Assembly (NCBI GenBank): GCA_037903475.1
Contig: JBAJFG010000248.1
Location: forward strand, 868,001-932,000
Source of the DNA: Ancylostoma caninum
Lineage: Eukaryota > Nematoda > Chromadorea > Rhabditida > Ancylostomatidae
Length of the DNA stretch: 64,000 bases
Direction of reading: 5' to 3'
The first letter of the stretch is position 1. Each line of letters starts with the position of its first letter. The notes under the pieces were generated by a model that made no database searches, was not told the DNA's origin, and was given only the letters and a program-made list of their open reading frames with translations. Below, piece by piece: positions 1 to 12,220 of the stretch. Both the position numbers and the translations under genes were made by a program.

Positions 1-3000
1 TTTTCTTAAGTCCTTCCTCATCGCCAACACCAACCAGCTGTTTTTCGATTTTCTCATCTCCAGGGACCTCTTCACGACTGCAAATAAAGACAATAGGTCC
101 GACTGAGCAATTAACTAGTCTTCAAGACTGATAAAATTACTACACAGGCAGGCTTCAGATCAAAACATTTGAAACGTACCACCAGAAAAATTGATGTTTT
201 TGGGTCTCTAGCAAAGAAGTCCGCAAAATTTCGATTATTACTCCGATAGACTGGTAATTAAACTGGGACTCCGCGATAATTAAGGGCGGGCGAAGCACGA
301 GGTTGTGCCCCTAACTCCGTCATATCGCGTGGATCGATAACTCCAGGCAGTCCTCAGCACGCTGATCGGTGCTCTGTGTCCACAATTTATTTGCAAATTG
401 GTGTTCCATCCCCGGTTTCATCTCAGCGCTTCATTAGGCTACGATTACAGCCGAAACACCGCCAGCTTTCTGGAACCTGGTCCACTTTTCCTCGTTTCGC
501 GCTTATTTCTTACGTGCACGCACCCTAACAAGTCTCTTAAAGCGCAACATAAGCAGAGATGACGTCAGTGAACGTCATCTGTTACTACGCAGGGCAGCTG
601 TCGCATTCCATCACAGCCCAGTTGTCTGCTACGTTGTTTTGTTCCTGTTTTTCGCGAACAATTCAACTTTTGAATCAATTCTTTATCTAGTTAGTCTGGT
701 TTTACCGCGACTTATCGTGGGGGAAGTACCGCCTACCACTTGTCCTAGTTGACGTCAGCTAGCCCAAATCAATGTCACTTCCGTCGCGATGCCCTCTCAC
801 AGATTGTAATGGTGTTCTTTCGGAAAACCATGAAGCACTCTTCCTTTGAATCTTGTTTTGTTGTTATCATTCACCTTGAAACCATTTATCTTTCCGTGTA
901 GAATCGAATTTTAAATCACTTAACGTTTTCATCTTTTTTTTCAAGTCCCAATTTCCAAAAAAGCGGCATTTCTATTTCTTCCGCATGAGAATGCTTTCTA
1001 TGGTGTTCTTTCGGAAAACTCTTAGTTTTCTCTGCTCTTAGTTGGAATGCTCTTAGTTCCAAAAATTACAAAGCCCTATTGTGACAGTGTAGGCCCCAGT
1101 ACGTGGAGTCTTAGGCAAATTAGACTTCCCAAAAAAAGGCAAAAACCAAGGAAGAACGAGACAAAGCAACACAAAAAAATAGGATGGTACCGCTAGTGAG
1201 ATAAGAGAAAGGTACTCTTGGCAGTAATTCATTTTCTTTCCCTGCTAAAATCTTTGAACCTAATTTTTTGAACGTCATTAGGTAAACGACCAATCTTGCT
1301 TCAAGCGACAAGTTGTAAAAATGATTTTTTTTGAATAAAATTCTCCGTTGTGTGATGGTAGTGCCACCTCATATCCGTAGAGAGCTGCGCAGAGTTCTTC
1401 TTCTCCGTGCTGGGCTTCGTTTGCTCCAATCCCCTTCTCCGCTAACCCCTCGAACCGTTCTTTGTTTCAAAAATTTCGAAGTAGAGCCCACACAGCCTAA
1501 ATCGATCACGAAGCGGCTTTTCGAAAACGCTGTCGCCACGAGGAACCGCACGTGAAGCGAACGTGACTTATTGTTTACACCAGTCCACTGTACCCGGAAT
1601 TTTCCCACGAAAACAAAATGTCCTAAGTTGGTCAAAGTGCGGTTAAAAGCGACGCTTCCTAAATTTTACTTTCGTTCCGCATCGTTTCGCATTCTGCACA
1701 TAATACCCCAATTTTTTTTCTTGAATTTCCTCGATTATTTGCAGAAATGGATAATTCTCTCTAAGTTCATTTCTCAACTTTGAATGGTCAGGATCTTATT
1801 CGTTTTCAAAAGGGACCCCTGCTTTCCCCAAACCCCATTCCCCATACGGCTGCCCCCTGCTCGGTTGGGTAAAGTTTGAGACTGAGATAATCCTGAGAAT
1901 GGAGCAACTGCGGAACTGTAACCCTGGACAAACAAACTGCTGTGTAACATAGATGACTCAGGGTCAACATGCTCCACATAGAAGAGCTTCCACAGGTTCC
2001 GTTCTTCTTTCTTCTCTAAGTAGAAATATCTTTACTTTTACATTGCTGAATTTTCTTTTCCAATCTAGGTTGACATAATTTAATATCAAATATTTGATAT
2101 TTGTTACCTAACTTTTTGAAAAAAAAAACACTGGGGCCACCTTCACATCTATGAAGAAGATGGTTTTGTCGAAATGTTAGGAGGTTGACAAATACTCCAC
2201 TAAATCATTTCGAATTGGCAAAGAGACAGTTCTATGAGGAAAAATCCGGGTCAAAAATTTTCTCGAAAATCAACATTATTTGACTAAAGAATTGAGATTC
2301 TTCATCCGATTCAAGGAAACGGACCTCCCCATTGTTTACTCTGTGCAAAAGCTGGATAAAATTAAGCACTGCTTCTACCACAAAGAATTATTTTTTTTAT
2401 TTGTTGACTTATTTATGCGCTATCAAGGTGCGCTTACAAACAAGGTTTTTTTTATGAAACTTGTTACTGCATGGTACGACTAAGAAGCATCTAGAAGCCG
2501 TGAAGGAACAATGAAAGTTCGCTTTGATAACTGCGCATTAGCGCTGTTCGTGCCCACATTTTTCCAGTACTATAACGAACCAGAAATAAAAGTGTCGTAT
2601 ACCGGCAGCCCATTCTAGCCAAGGAGAAGCGTAGAATTAGAGAACACGTCCTCTTCAATTAAAAAAAAAGGAAGCGAAAATGTGTGGCAGTTGACAAGCT
2701 CTCAGTACCTTTTTTTACGATCAGGCATACTTCCTACTATTAATTTCGCAGAAAGTAAGAAATTCTGAATCAGAAATCTTGACTTCGTTTGAAAAATCCA
2801 GGTCACTGATATGCTTTCCCTTGCTATCTGGGAGTGGGGGATGCAGGAAGGGTGCAGGCGAGGGCGCCGTCCCAGAGAATGGATCGACGAATTTTCAAAA
2901 TTACTTCATAAAACAAACAAAAGTTATGTTAATTTCTGAACCAATTTTTGAAAAACAATTTTTGTCAAATACCTGAAAGTTAAGAATATTTTTCCCTCAG

Positions 3001-6000
3001 TCCCCGAAGAGACGGAGTTGCCACATTTTCCCACACCTTACCCCCCACCCTAGCCCCTTAATTGACACTCCAACGTCCGGCATTCCCGTTTCAGCTTTCT
3101 AGTCGCGATGAATTTGACTGCCTGGCATGTTGAAACGCCCCGAAAATGATGTGAGAGTTCGCGGAACGTGTGCGCTTGAGCACGGATATGAATTCCACGA
3201 CCGCTGAACAGTGCGAGACCCGTTGCAATGCAAAACCTGGACATCCATGATCGCAAATAAGCAAAAAACCAGCAAATATTTACCAAAACAATGAAAATAG
3301 AATTCCAAATGGTTTCTCATTTTCTGTTGTATGTGTTTAAAGCCTGTCTACTGAACGCACTAATCGCTAGGTAGAGCCCAGAACCTTACCAAAACCTTCC
3401 AACCCATGAGGGGTCCTAATCGGAGTTATCTTTCATTATGGGAGGATTTATGGAGAGATATTCTGACCGGAACCCTCTTACCATAACTCTTCTACTCGTT
3501 AGCAAGGAGGTGAACTCCTTCTAATTTCCACTGCTTCCAGACATGAAACACCCCAGTCGGATACTTTGGTTCGTTCGACATGGTGAACGTGTCGACAACT
3601 TGAACAAGGCGTGGAAGATGACCGCCGAGCGATGGGATGATCCACCACTAAGGTGAGAACAGCAGCGCAATTCTGGAATACCTCCAGGAAACAACTACTC
3701 TTTTAGTCCAAGAGGACACCAACAAGCTCGTGAAGTCGGCATCGCCCTGGCTGCTGAACCGATCGACTACGTGATTTGCTCGCCATTTACTCGTTGTATA
3801 GAAACCGTCACAGAGATTTTCTCTGTCAGAAAAGTTTCACCGCCTATATGGATAGAACCAGGATTGGGCGAGTCGCTGAACGTGTGCATGTCACCGCCGG
3901 GTCGACCAACAATGCAGCAGATCAAGTGAGTTCAGGCTATCCCCAGACTTCGCCAGTTTAAAACGAATCAAAACGAACCGGCGATATATAAGAGGTAACG
4001 ATGAAAGAAACAATATGTACGTATTGGTTGCTACCTTACATCGCCTTGGATCGCCTCCAAACCCTTTACCTTTCATCGAGCCCTTTACCTCTCATCGAAA
4101 GTTCTAGTCAAAAATATGCCCAAAATGACCTTTAATTCAGGAAGATGAACCCGAATGTTGATGACAGCTACGAGCCTGTTTATTCCGTACTACCTCCCGA
4201 ATTTGGCGGCGATGCTGGATGTATCCCACGGGTGATTAAGACACTAAAAACCATTTTAACCAAATATCCTACGGGTGAGTACGATTTATGGTTGACGTGC
4301 GCTCCAGAATTTGAAATTTTTTTTGAATCTTATTTTCTCCGGAAAGATTCGCGGATAAGAACCAGCCATTCGAGAATTTCGCTTCCAGGTAACATACTCT
4401 TTGTATCTCATGGAAGTCCAACAGCAGCATGTCACTTAGCCATTAACGGGTCATGGAAATACGTTGGACAATGCACTATAGGTAATGTTTCAAAATGTTA
4501 GTTCCACGGTACCTTACTGTACTTTTAGAATGAGTTCCTCTTATTTAGAATGAGTTCCTCTTAACAGTACCTCTTTTAGGTAAAGTTGTAACAAACGCAG
4601 ATACCATGAAATGCGAATATTTCGGAGATAAAAGGCATCTCTCCGATCAGACCAATCTACACGAGGCTCAAAGCAAAGCACGAGCGTGTACGCAACAACA
4701 AATAGAAGAAATTATGAAACAAGTCAAAGAATTATAACACGTTAACTGTTAATTAAGTTTTTAGTCGACAGTTGTACTTATAAAGTATATTGCGACCATA
4801 AGATGTACATACATGTTATTGGTTAAAAAAGAGGCTCCACATGAAACTTTGTTTTGTTCAAAAAGTGAGCTCATTCAAAACTGATAAAGTCATTGGGCAT
4901 TTACAGGACGATGAAGAAGGAAAAGATTAGACGTCTCATCTGGCCTTTTCTAATTTAATGACACTTTGAGAGGCGGTCAAAGCTGTTCCGGCAGTTTCAC
5001 ATACGTATAATGTTTAAAAGAGTACAGAAAATCCGCCCAGCAGCGGCCTTCTAGGCTCCAGCTAGGTTAGGAAAAGTAGAGTTTGTAAGGTCAACGGAGT
5101 ATGTGCAGGTTGCTGAAAACATCATCATACTCTATATATATTACAGACTTTATGTGACTTTGTGCGTGCGTGTGCACACGTACTACCATTGGTCAGTGAT
5201 GATGATTGGTGGTGATTGTGTGATCCTATAAAAGGTTAATAACGGGTGCGGTGTGGTGGAGTAGGGTAGAGAGGTGGTGAGCAGAAGGGCTCGCGATGTG
5301 CAACGGGTCCGTCGCTGGAGAAGAGGTGCGCCGGCGTCGAAAAGTGGGGAAACGCCTGGAGTCGGGTCCACCGGTGTGATAAGGGTGCGCCGGCATCGAA
5401 AAGTGGGGAAACGCCTGGAGTCGGGTCCAACGGTGTGATAAGGGTGCGCCGGCATCGAAAAGTGGGGAAACGCCTGGAGTCGGGTCCACCGGTGTGATAA
5501 GGGTGCGCCGGCATCGAAAAGTGGGGAAACGCCTGGAGTCGGGTCCACCGGTGTGATAAGGGTGCGCCGGCATCGAAAAGTGGGGAAACGCCTGGAGTCG
5601 GGTCCAACGGTGTGATATGTGTGCGCCGGCGTCCAAAAGTGGGGAAACGCCTGGAGTCGGGTCCAACGGTGTGATAAGGGTGCGCCGGCGTCGAAAAGTG
5701 GGAAACGCCTGGAGTCGGGTCCACGGTGTGATAAGGATGCGCCGGCGTCGAAAAGTGGGAAAACGCGTGGAGTCGGGTCCAACCGGTGTGATAAGGGTGC
5801 GCCGGCATCCGAAAAGTGGGGAAACGCCTGGAGTCGGGTCCAACGGCGTGATAAGGGTGCGCCGGCATCTAAAAGTGGGGAAACGCCTGCAGTCGGGTCC
5901 AACGGTGTGATAAGGGTGCGCCGGCATCTAAAAGTGGGAAAACGCTGGAGTCGGGTCCACGGTGTGATAAGGGTGGGCCGGCATCCGAAAAGTGGGGAAA

Positions 6001-9000
6001 CGCCTGGAGTCGGGTCCAACGGCGTGATAAGGGTGCGCCGGCATCCAAAAGTGGGAAAACGCTGGAGTCGGGTCCAACGGTGTGATAAGGGTGCGCCGGC
6101 ATCTAAAAGTGGGGAAACGCCCGTCGGGTCCAACGGTGCGATGATATGCGCCGGCGTCCAAAAGTGGAGAAACGCCTGGAGTCGGGTCCAACGGTGTGAT
6201 ATGTGTGCGCCGGCGTCCAAAAGTGGTGAAACGCCTGGAGTCGGGTCCAACGGTGTGATAAGGATGCGCCGGCGTCGAAAAGTGGGGAAACGCCTGGAGT
6301 CGGGTCCACCGGTGTGATAAGGGTGCGCCGGCATCGAAAAGTGGGGAAACGCCTGAAGTCGGGTCCACCGGTGTGATAAGGGTGCGCCGGCATCGAAAAG
6401 TGGGGAAACGCCTGGAGTCGGGTCCACCGGTGTGATAAGGGTGCGCCGGCATCGAAAAGTGGGGAAACGCCTGGAGTCGGGTCCACCGGTGTGATAAGGG
6501 TGCGCCGGCATCGAAAGGTGATGGAAACGGTGTGAGCGGTGCGCCGGCGTCCAAAAGTGGGGAAACGCCTGGAGTCGGGTCCAACGGTGTGATAAGGGTG
6601 CGCCGGCATCGAAAAGTGGGAAACGCCTGAAGTCGGGTCCACCGGTGTGATAAGGGTGCGCCGGCATCGAAAAGTGGGGAAACGCCTGGAGTCGGGTCCA
6701 CGGTGTGATAAGGGTGCGCCGGCATCGAAAAGTGGGGAAACGCCTGGAGTCGGGTCCACCGGTGTGATAAGGGTGCGCCGGCATCGAAAAGTGGGGAAAC
6801 GCCTGGAGTCGGGTCCACCGGTGTGATAAGGGTGCGCCGGCATCGAAAAGTGGGGAAACGCCTGGAGTCGGGTCCACCGGTGTGATAAGGGTGCGCCGGC
6901 ATCGAAAGGTGGGAAAACGCCTGGAGTCGGGTCCAACGGTGTGATATGTGTGCGCCGGCGTCAAAAGTGGGGAAACGCCTGGAGTCGGGTCCAACGGTGT
7001 GATAAGGGTGCGCCGGCATCGAAAAGTGGGGAAACGCCTGGAGTCGGGTCCACCGGTGTGATAAGGGTGCGCCGGCATCGAAAAGTGGGGAAACGCCTGG
7101 AGTCGGGTCCACCGGTGTGATAAGGGTGCGCCGGCGTCGAAAAGTGGGAAAACGCCTGGAGTCGGGTCCAACGGTGTGATAAGGTGCGCCGGCGTCCAAA
7201 AGTGGGGAAACGCCTGGAGTCGGGTCCAACGGTGTGATAAGGGTGCGCCGGCGTCGAAAAGTGGGGAAACGCCTGGAGTCGGGTCCAACGGTGTGATAAG
7301 GGTGCGCCGGCATCGAAAAGTGGGGAAACGCCTGGAGTCGGGTCCACCGGTGTGATAAGGGTGCGCCGGCATCGAAAAGTGGGGAAACGCCTGGAGTCGG
7401 GTCCACCGGTGTGATAAGGGTGCGCCGGCATCGAAAAGTGGGGAAACGCCTGGAGTCGGGTCCAACGGTGTGATAAGGATGCGCCGGCGTCCAAAAGTGG
7501 GGAAACGCCTGGAGTAGGGTCCAACGGTGTGATAATGGTGCGCCGGCTTCCACAAGTAATAGGAATTCGCTGTGCGGGTCTATTTCTGCATAAGGGGTAC
7601 GCTTTCCCTGTTTCGACGGATCCTCCTAGCTAAATCACCTGGATGTACGTTGTTTCCTTTCGTATCCGTGTTTTCTTCCCATTTCGTTTGTGTCTGAATG
7701 AACCACTCCTTCCTTTCCGTTTGTATACACCGGTCGACCCTTATCATTTAAATTACCACAACAACCAGTTGAACTTTAATCTTCTCAAAATAACATTTGC
7801 ACTGAATTGGTTACACTCAATTCTTCACGGCCACTAACTTCGTTCATATGGGGGAAAGCGACCACCTAGGGGATCAAGGGCCTCTCAGGAGAGCGATAGA
7901 ACCGCATGGAAGGATACAGATTTTATCAATCCATTTACACCTTTGTGTTTGCTTTCAACGTGTAGTATGCGAGCGGAGCGAGCATCAATAGAAGTCTGGA
8001 AGTCCGGCGTTAGCCGGACCGCCAGACTGGTAATAAAAATAGAAAGAAGCCTATAAGGAATGAAGAAGGAAAAGATTAGACATCTCATCTGGCCTTTTTC
8101 TCATTTAATGACACTTTGAGAGGCGGTCAAAGCTGTTCCCGCGGTTTAGGAAAAGTAGAGTTTGTAAGGTTAACGGAGTATGTCCAGGTTGTTGAAAACA
8201 TAATAAAAAGAAGCCTATAAGGAAAAATCAAGCAGGAATGTGATTCCGATAAAAAGAGAGGACAGAAGAAAAACAAAGCTATGAGCTCCGGATCAAAAAG
8301 TCAGTGAGAGGAAAATTGTCACATGAAAAAAGCAGGTAAAAATCTGTATGTCAAAGTTCGGAAATGGTGGGAACTGAGGAAAGGAAGAGAGATGAAATTG
8401 ATGTGATAGTTCTCTATACAATTTGGTGTATAATATTTTATCTAAGAATTTTGCGATACAGGTAGTGGAAATTGTTGGGTAATACAAGAGTGAGACCTAT
8501 GTGTAGAAACACCTTACATAGAGCCACTGCTTCGGAAAAAATCAAAAATTGGACTTACTCCGAGTCTGAACCACTGTCGGACATGTAGTCGTACTCTCTG
8601 CCTTCGTCTTCACCATCAGATGACTCATAACCTGTGACATATCTCCATTTCATCGGCCAAGCTACAGCAGTATCCACAGAACTCACGTGCCACTTCATCA
8701 CCATTCTCAACCCTCTGACGTTTGTCTTTTTTGGGCTTCTCATGCGCTTTCTTCTTCTTCTGTACGCCATCCTTCTTTTTTGGGGCACCATCCTCATCGT
8801 TTCGGTCATCGTCTTCACCATCCGAGTCGGAAGAGCTGTACCCATCTTTGATTTTCTACGGAAAATGAAATCTACTGAAGAACGGCTCGGCCACCAAAAC
8901 AATGTAATTGCAATACTGCACTGACGAAAAGGCACGCTCACCAGTGATCTCGTAGGTTTTTCTAGTTGTTCACCATCTTCCTCACCCGCTTTGAGTTGGC

Positions 9001-11662
9001 TCATGATTTGTGCCTTTAAGGCAAACTGGTTCATTACTTTGTTACGCCTAAACATAAGTGCATTCATACATAACAAATTACGCTATTAAAGAAGTAATTA
9101 AAAATAAAAATGAAGACCCAAGGCTCACTCCAAGAATTTCTCTTCGGCCTGATCTATATCCAACGTTTTGTGAGTGATCGCCGGCAGGAATTTGTGCCAG
9201 TCATCGACCTAAAAACAAATTAACGGCAGTAGTCATTCCACGAAAAACTGTGTGGAAAAAAAGAAATGAAATGCACATGGTGGGAGCCAGAGTTCAGCAC
9301 AAGCTTGGCTCGAGCCTAAAAAATTATGAAGTTCCCTTTGATGTAGCCAAGAATCTACGAAGCGCCCATTCTAAACAAGTTAAATTAAGTTTTTGCGGAG
9401 AACATTGGTCTCGTGTTTTCAGTGCACATCGACATGTCTACACGAGTTGACAAGTGTTGGCAAGCACACTGGCAGTGGAGCACGTTAACATGTTGGCAGA
9501 GTCATAAAATTTCCTATTTTTCAGCCAAAATTCAAGAAGGGATAGAGATTTTGGAGGCTTTTGCCAATAGTTTGATGGAGCAATACTTCCTGAATACAAC
9601 AGTACGAGTAAAATTGGGAATAATTGATTTTGGAACCAGATATTAGAGGAACTTATGTCGAAGTGGTGCTGAAGACGGTTTTTCAACTAATTTTTTTCAC
9701 TGTATCCAAGTGAACGCGGCAAATTTGTAATTCATTCGAACGAGCAACTTCTCCTATAGCTAACCGTGCCGATAGTATCGGAAATAATTTTGAGCAATAT
9801 CTCCTTTCAAAATCAGCAGAATCCAATTTCCTTTGGCAGCTGGGGAAGAGCAGTATCGGTAATCTTACTACAAAGTTTGAGAACGGTCCGTTCAGTACCA
9901 ACTGTGCTGTGGGTACTGCTAGGTACTTTTTTAGCTGTAAGTCCTACTAAAATCAATTGAATCTAATCCTCTTCGAGATTTAGATAGCACGTTGCCATTT
10001 GCAGCTGTGTGCCTGTTTCCAGCAAAATCTGTGCAGAACCTGTCCTTTTGTATGCGCTGGAAGTAGTGCTACCGGCAGATAACTCCACAAACTCTCGCCA
10101 AAATCAAGTGATCAAAATTTCCTTTGGCAGCTAGAGGGAGACTAATATCCGTAATCTTATTACAAAGTTTGAGCAGTATTCGTTCAGCATCAATAATGCT
10201 GTGGGTACTTCTAAGTACTTTTCAAGTGTAATTTCCGAAACAAATATCAATTCTATTCTAATTTCAGAATTAATATGATTAATGAAAGAATTTTTCATTC
10301 CAATCTCCATTCTTTGCTCTTATTGGTGAGGGAATGGATAGTTATCCGGTCAATGTCCAAGTCCCAGATACAAAGTCCCCTACGCTCAGCTCGTCTTTTA
10401 CGAAGTCCAGCTTCCCTTGAGTCAAGCTCTTGCCGAAGTCTGGTGGTAGCACATATGCCTCTATTTAGTAAATTAACAAGCCTTGCTCACCTTGTAAGCT
10501 AGGAACTCCTCGCCAGATTTCAAAAACACCCAATAATCTGCATGCTCGCCTGCGCCTCCTTCTCGTATACTCTTCATTTTTCGTGTTCTCCCATCTGAAC
10601 CATGTTATACTAGGCTTACCAATTATTTTAATTATTTGAAATCACCTGACCTTGTTCTATAAAAGATAAATGCCATGGCTGGTTGTCAAGTTTGTATGAC
10701 TTCGCTTGTCGCCCGTATTTCTTTCTTCGAGCTTCTTCTCTCGCTGCCTTACCATATTCTGAGCCTTCACCATATTCCTAGAATTATTGCAACAAGTGCG
10801 GATCCGTTCGAATACAAGAAAGGAAGTGATAGTACGCGTTACTCTATCTTAAAGGTTTATTATGCTTAGAATTAAAACAACAATGACCATGAAGCATTTT
10901 CGCCGTAATTTCTTCAGTGGCAGGACAAAACCTCACAAAAAGCGGGCTCATGAGGGGCAAATGAGGAAAAGAACTATAAAAAGTGAAATTATGAATTTCG
11001 GAAATGTAGACGTAACAGCTTCTCGTGTGGCAACAAAAGCGAAACATGCAGAATAATTTTTATGATATCAGATTTTAAAGGAGATTTTACGCGTATAGAC
11101 CTAACCAAATCACGAGATTTCATCGCAGAATCTACAACACTATCAAAGCGATGAAGAAGAATGGTATGAATGCATGGAATACCTGTACAGCCTGTGTGCT
11201 GAGTGTGACACTTTTGTTATCCTCTCGTTCCATCTGAACCATACTCTCTACGGACCACTTGGACGTATCGACATGATCCATTCCATTGAATTTGAGGACA
11301 GAGAAGCGCTTGTGTTCGCTCTTCCTCAAAATAAAGGCTAGATACAAGCAGGGAGAGTGAAGGAAACCGAAAGTATCGGCGTTTGATGCCGAATGGGGTG
11401 CTAACTAGTGAAATGCGAAAGAAACTCAGGGCTAAATAGTACGAGATGTACTCAAATTCGAATAATCGATTTCGAATAAGACGAGAACATGAATCTTTGA
11501 GTAAGGGAAGCGGCACTGCCCTGATACTACAGGAAGTATGCAGAGCTGGTAAAAAATCTAGTATCGAAAGAAAAATTGACGACACGAGCACTATGGAAAG
11601 AGAAGGATATACCTGGGTACCCGCACCACGAACTCACACTTCGGAGGTTGTTGAGCTGTCAT
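1..11662 (-). CDS. gtf-2F1: TFIIF alpha subunit (RAP74/GTF2F1), partial, 3' end beyond window
   Basis: General transcription factor IIF large subunit, which binds RNA polymerase II with TFIIF beta in the nucleus during initiation. Exons on the minus strand: 11662-11613, 11324-11183, 10777-10651, 10594-10491, 9208-9129, 9047-8942, 8855-8687, 8631-8559 and 77-<1. All joins keep frame with GT..AG introns and give about 309 residues. The N-terminus reads CEFVVRVPRKSEHKRF, like human EYVVRVPKNTTKKYN. It is followed by AAREEARRKKYG and DYWVF, then VDDWHKFLPAITHKTL and ERNKVMNQF, all colinear with the RAP74 N-terminal dimerisation domain. An acidic/lysine-rich charged region ends in DYMSDSGSDS, as in RAP74. 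The last exon (REEVPGDEKIEKQLVGVGDE) fits the region after this motif and joins in phase, but lies 8.5 kb away. The C-terminal winged helix is missing at the window edge. An acceptor (ctatag) abuts the ATG. Confidence 0.88.
78..3542. other. Intron 8 of gtf-2F1, left part; no gene seen
   Basis: This AT-rich sequence lies between the last gtf-2F1 exon seen and the nested phosphatase gene. Open frames are short and show no recognisable motif. Around 2795-2930 a stretch (ending with a run like atggatcgacgaattttcaaaattacttc, given here only in part) resembles repeats at about 25680-25790, 32405-32530 and 51330-51500. It probably belongs to an interspersed repeat family. No promoter element for the nested gene could be singled out. 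Confidence 0.5.
3543..4737 (+). CDS. Histidine phosphatase (phosphoglycerate-mutase-like, UBASH3/Sts-type), nested gene
   Basis: Histidine phosphatase superfamily enzyme of 237 residues. Exons 3543-3652, 3707-3925, 4141-4274, 4389-4481 and 4580-4737 join in frame through short GT..AG introns of 54 to 215 bp. The N-terminal catalytic motif FVRHGERVD carries the nucleophile His13. CSPFTRCIET (second Arg), a WIEPGLGE motif and the late catalytic motif LFVSHGSP (His162) follow in the usual order. The RHGER...CSP.RC.T...EPGL.E arrangement resembles the phosphatase domain of UBASH3/TULA proteins rather than a glycolytic mutase. There are no SH3 or UBA domains, so this is a stand-alone catalytic domain. 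The substrate cannot be read from sequence. An acceptor (cttccag) sits two bases before the ATG. The gene lies inside intron 8 of gtf-2F1 on the opposite strand. Intron 4 contains a tandem 20-bp duplication near 4527-4566. Confidence 0.88.
4910..5130 (+). repeat. Direct repeat flanking the minisatellite, left copy
   Basis: This block starts with gatgaagaaggaaaagatta and ends near gaaaacatcatcatac. It is duplicated at about 8058-8203 on the other side of the 59-bp minisatellite. The left copy holds about 70 bp (around 4995-5065) absent from the right copy. The rest differs at scattered bases. The pair brackets about 2.9 kb. Confidence 0.75.
5325..7552. repeat. 59-bp minisatellite, about 37 tandem copies
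   Basis: The unit reads approximately agtggggaaacgcctggagt, then cgggtccaccggtgtgataa, then gggtgcgccggcatcgaaa. Successive copies start 59 bp apart, for example at 5461 and 5520. The array is much more GC-rich than its surroundings. Copies vary at a few sites: tccaccggtg against tccaacggtg, catcg against cgtcg or cgtcc, and single-base deletions in 5690-6130. The minus strand of the unit has no stop codon in any frame, so one reading frame stays open for 790 codons and others run in parallel. Because 59 is not a multiple of three and indels do not respect any frame, this looks like an accident of composition rather than a gene. Confidence 0.95.
7553..8558. other. Intron 8 of gtf-2F1, right part, with right copy of the flanking repeat
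   Basis: No gene is visible. Positions about 8058-8203 repeat the 4910-5130 block in direct orientation but lack about 70 bp of it. A short motif (gaagcctataaggaa) occurs at about 8047 and again at about 8209 on either side of this copy. The donor site for gtf-2F1 exon 8 lies at 8557-8558 on the minus strand. Confidence 0.6.
9209..10490 (-). other. Intron 4 of gtf-2F1 with an internal direct duplication
   Basis: This 1.3-kb intron separates the exons encoding DYWVFLKSGEEFLAYK and VDDWHKFLP. It contains two diverged direct copies of about 120 bp, at 9822-9945 and 10106-10232. Both include tttcctttggcagct, acaaagtttgag and ctgtgggtact. No coding exon was found in it. Confidence 0.65.
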
Positions 11663-12220
11663 CTATAGCAGAACAGTTGGGTTAAAGCGAAGGCAAACTA
11701 AGTTGGATCTATAAAATAGTTAGGTAAATCTCTGCAGATGGGTCAACAGCTGCTCAGAATACCATTCTTCGTCTCTAAACATTTTATAACTTAGAATTTT
11801 AACAAATTTCAACAAACAAAAAAGAATAAATAACAACTTAAGCGCAACATATGAAGTTTTGCCTATTAATAAACTCTGATCTAGCCACGAATCTAGCAGT
11901 TACATTACTGACAAATATCAATCTCTATTATTACCGGCAAATTTCCCGTACTATGACATAGCGAACGAGTACTCAGAGCATTTCAAGAGTCTAGAGGATT
12001 AGTGAGCGTGGGCTATTCGCAGCGGGCCATCAGCAACAAAGCAGTATCATGAAATTTGTGCAATGTGCAGCATCAAGACAAAGTAAAAGTATGAAACTAT
12101 ACTTCAAAGAAGAGATTAACATTCAAAAGACACAAGCACAACAGCAGTAGCATCGAAAAAGAATCAGAGGAAATGGGAAAGAAATGAACGAGTGCTGATA
12201 AAAGAAAAAAAAAACAGGCT
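11663..12220 (-). other. Intercistronic region between sco-1 and gtf-2F1
   Basis: 558 bp separate the sco-1 stop from the gtf-2F1 ATG on the same strand. A splice acceptor (minus strand ctatag at 11664-11663) abuts the gtf-2F1 start. This order and orientation would fit a nematode operon with trans-splicing of the downstream cistron, although the gap is longer than the usual 100-400 bp. No other coding sequence was seen. Confidence 0.5.

Noticed and set aside
5325..7552. A CRISPR array
   Set aside because: There are no unique spacers between identical repeats. The units are contiguous and the context is a nematode intron.
5183..7555. A 790-codon minus-strand frame and several parallel long frames as a protein gene
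   Set aside because: They are translations of the 59-bp tandem repeat. The period is not a multiple of three, indels do not preserve a frame, and the same peptide appears in several frames at once.
8634..8924. A hydrophobic plus-strand 96-codon frame as a membrane protein
   Set aside because: It is the antisense of the Lys/Asp/Glu-rich gtf-2F1 exons, which gives an artificial Leu/Phe-rich translation.
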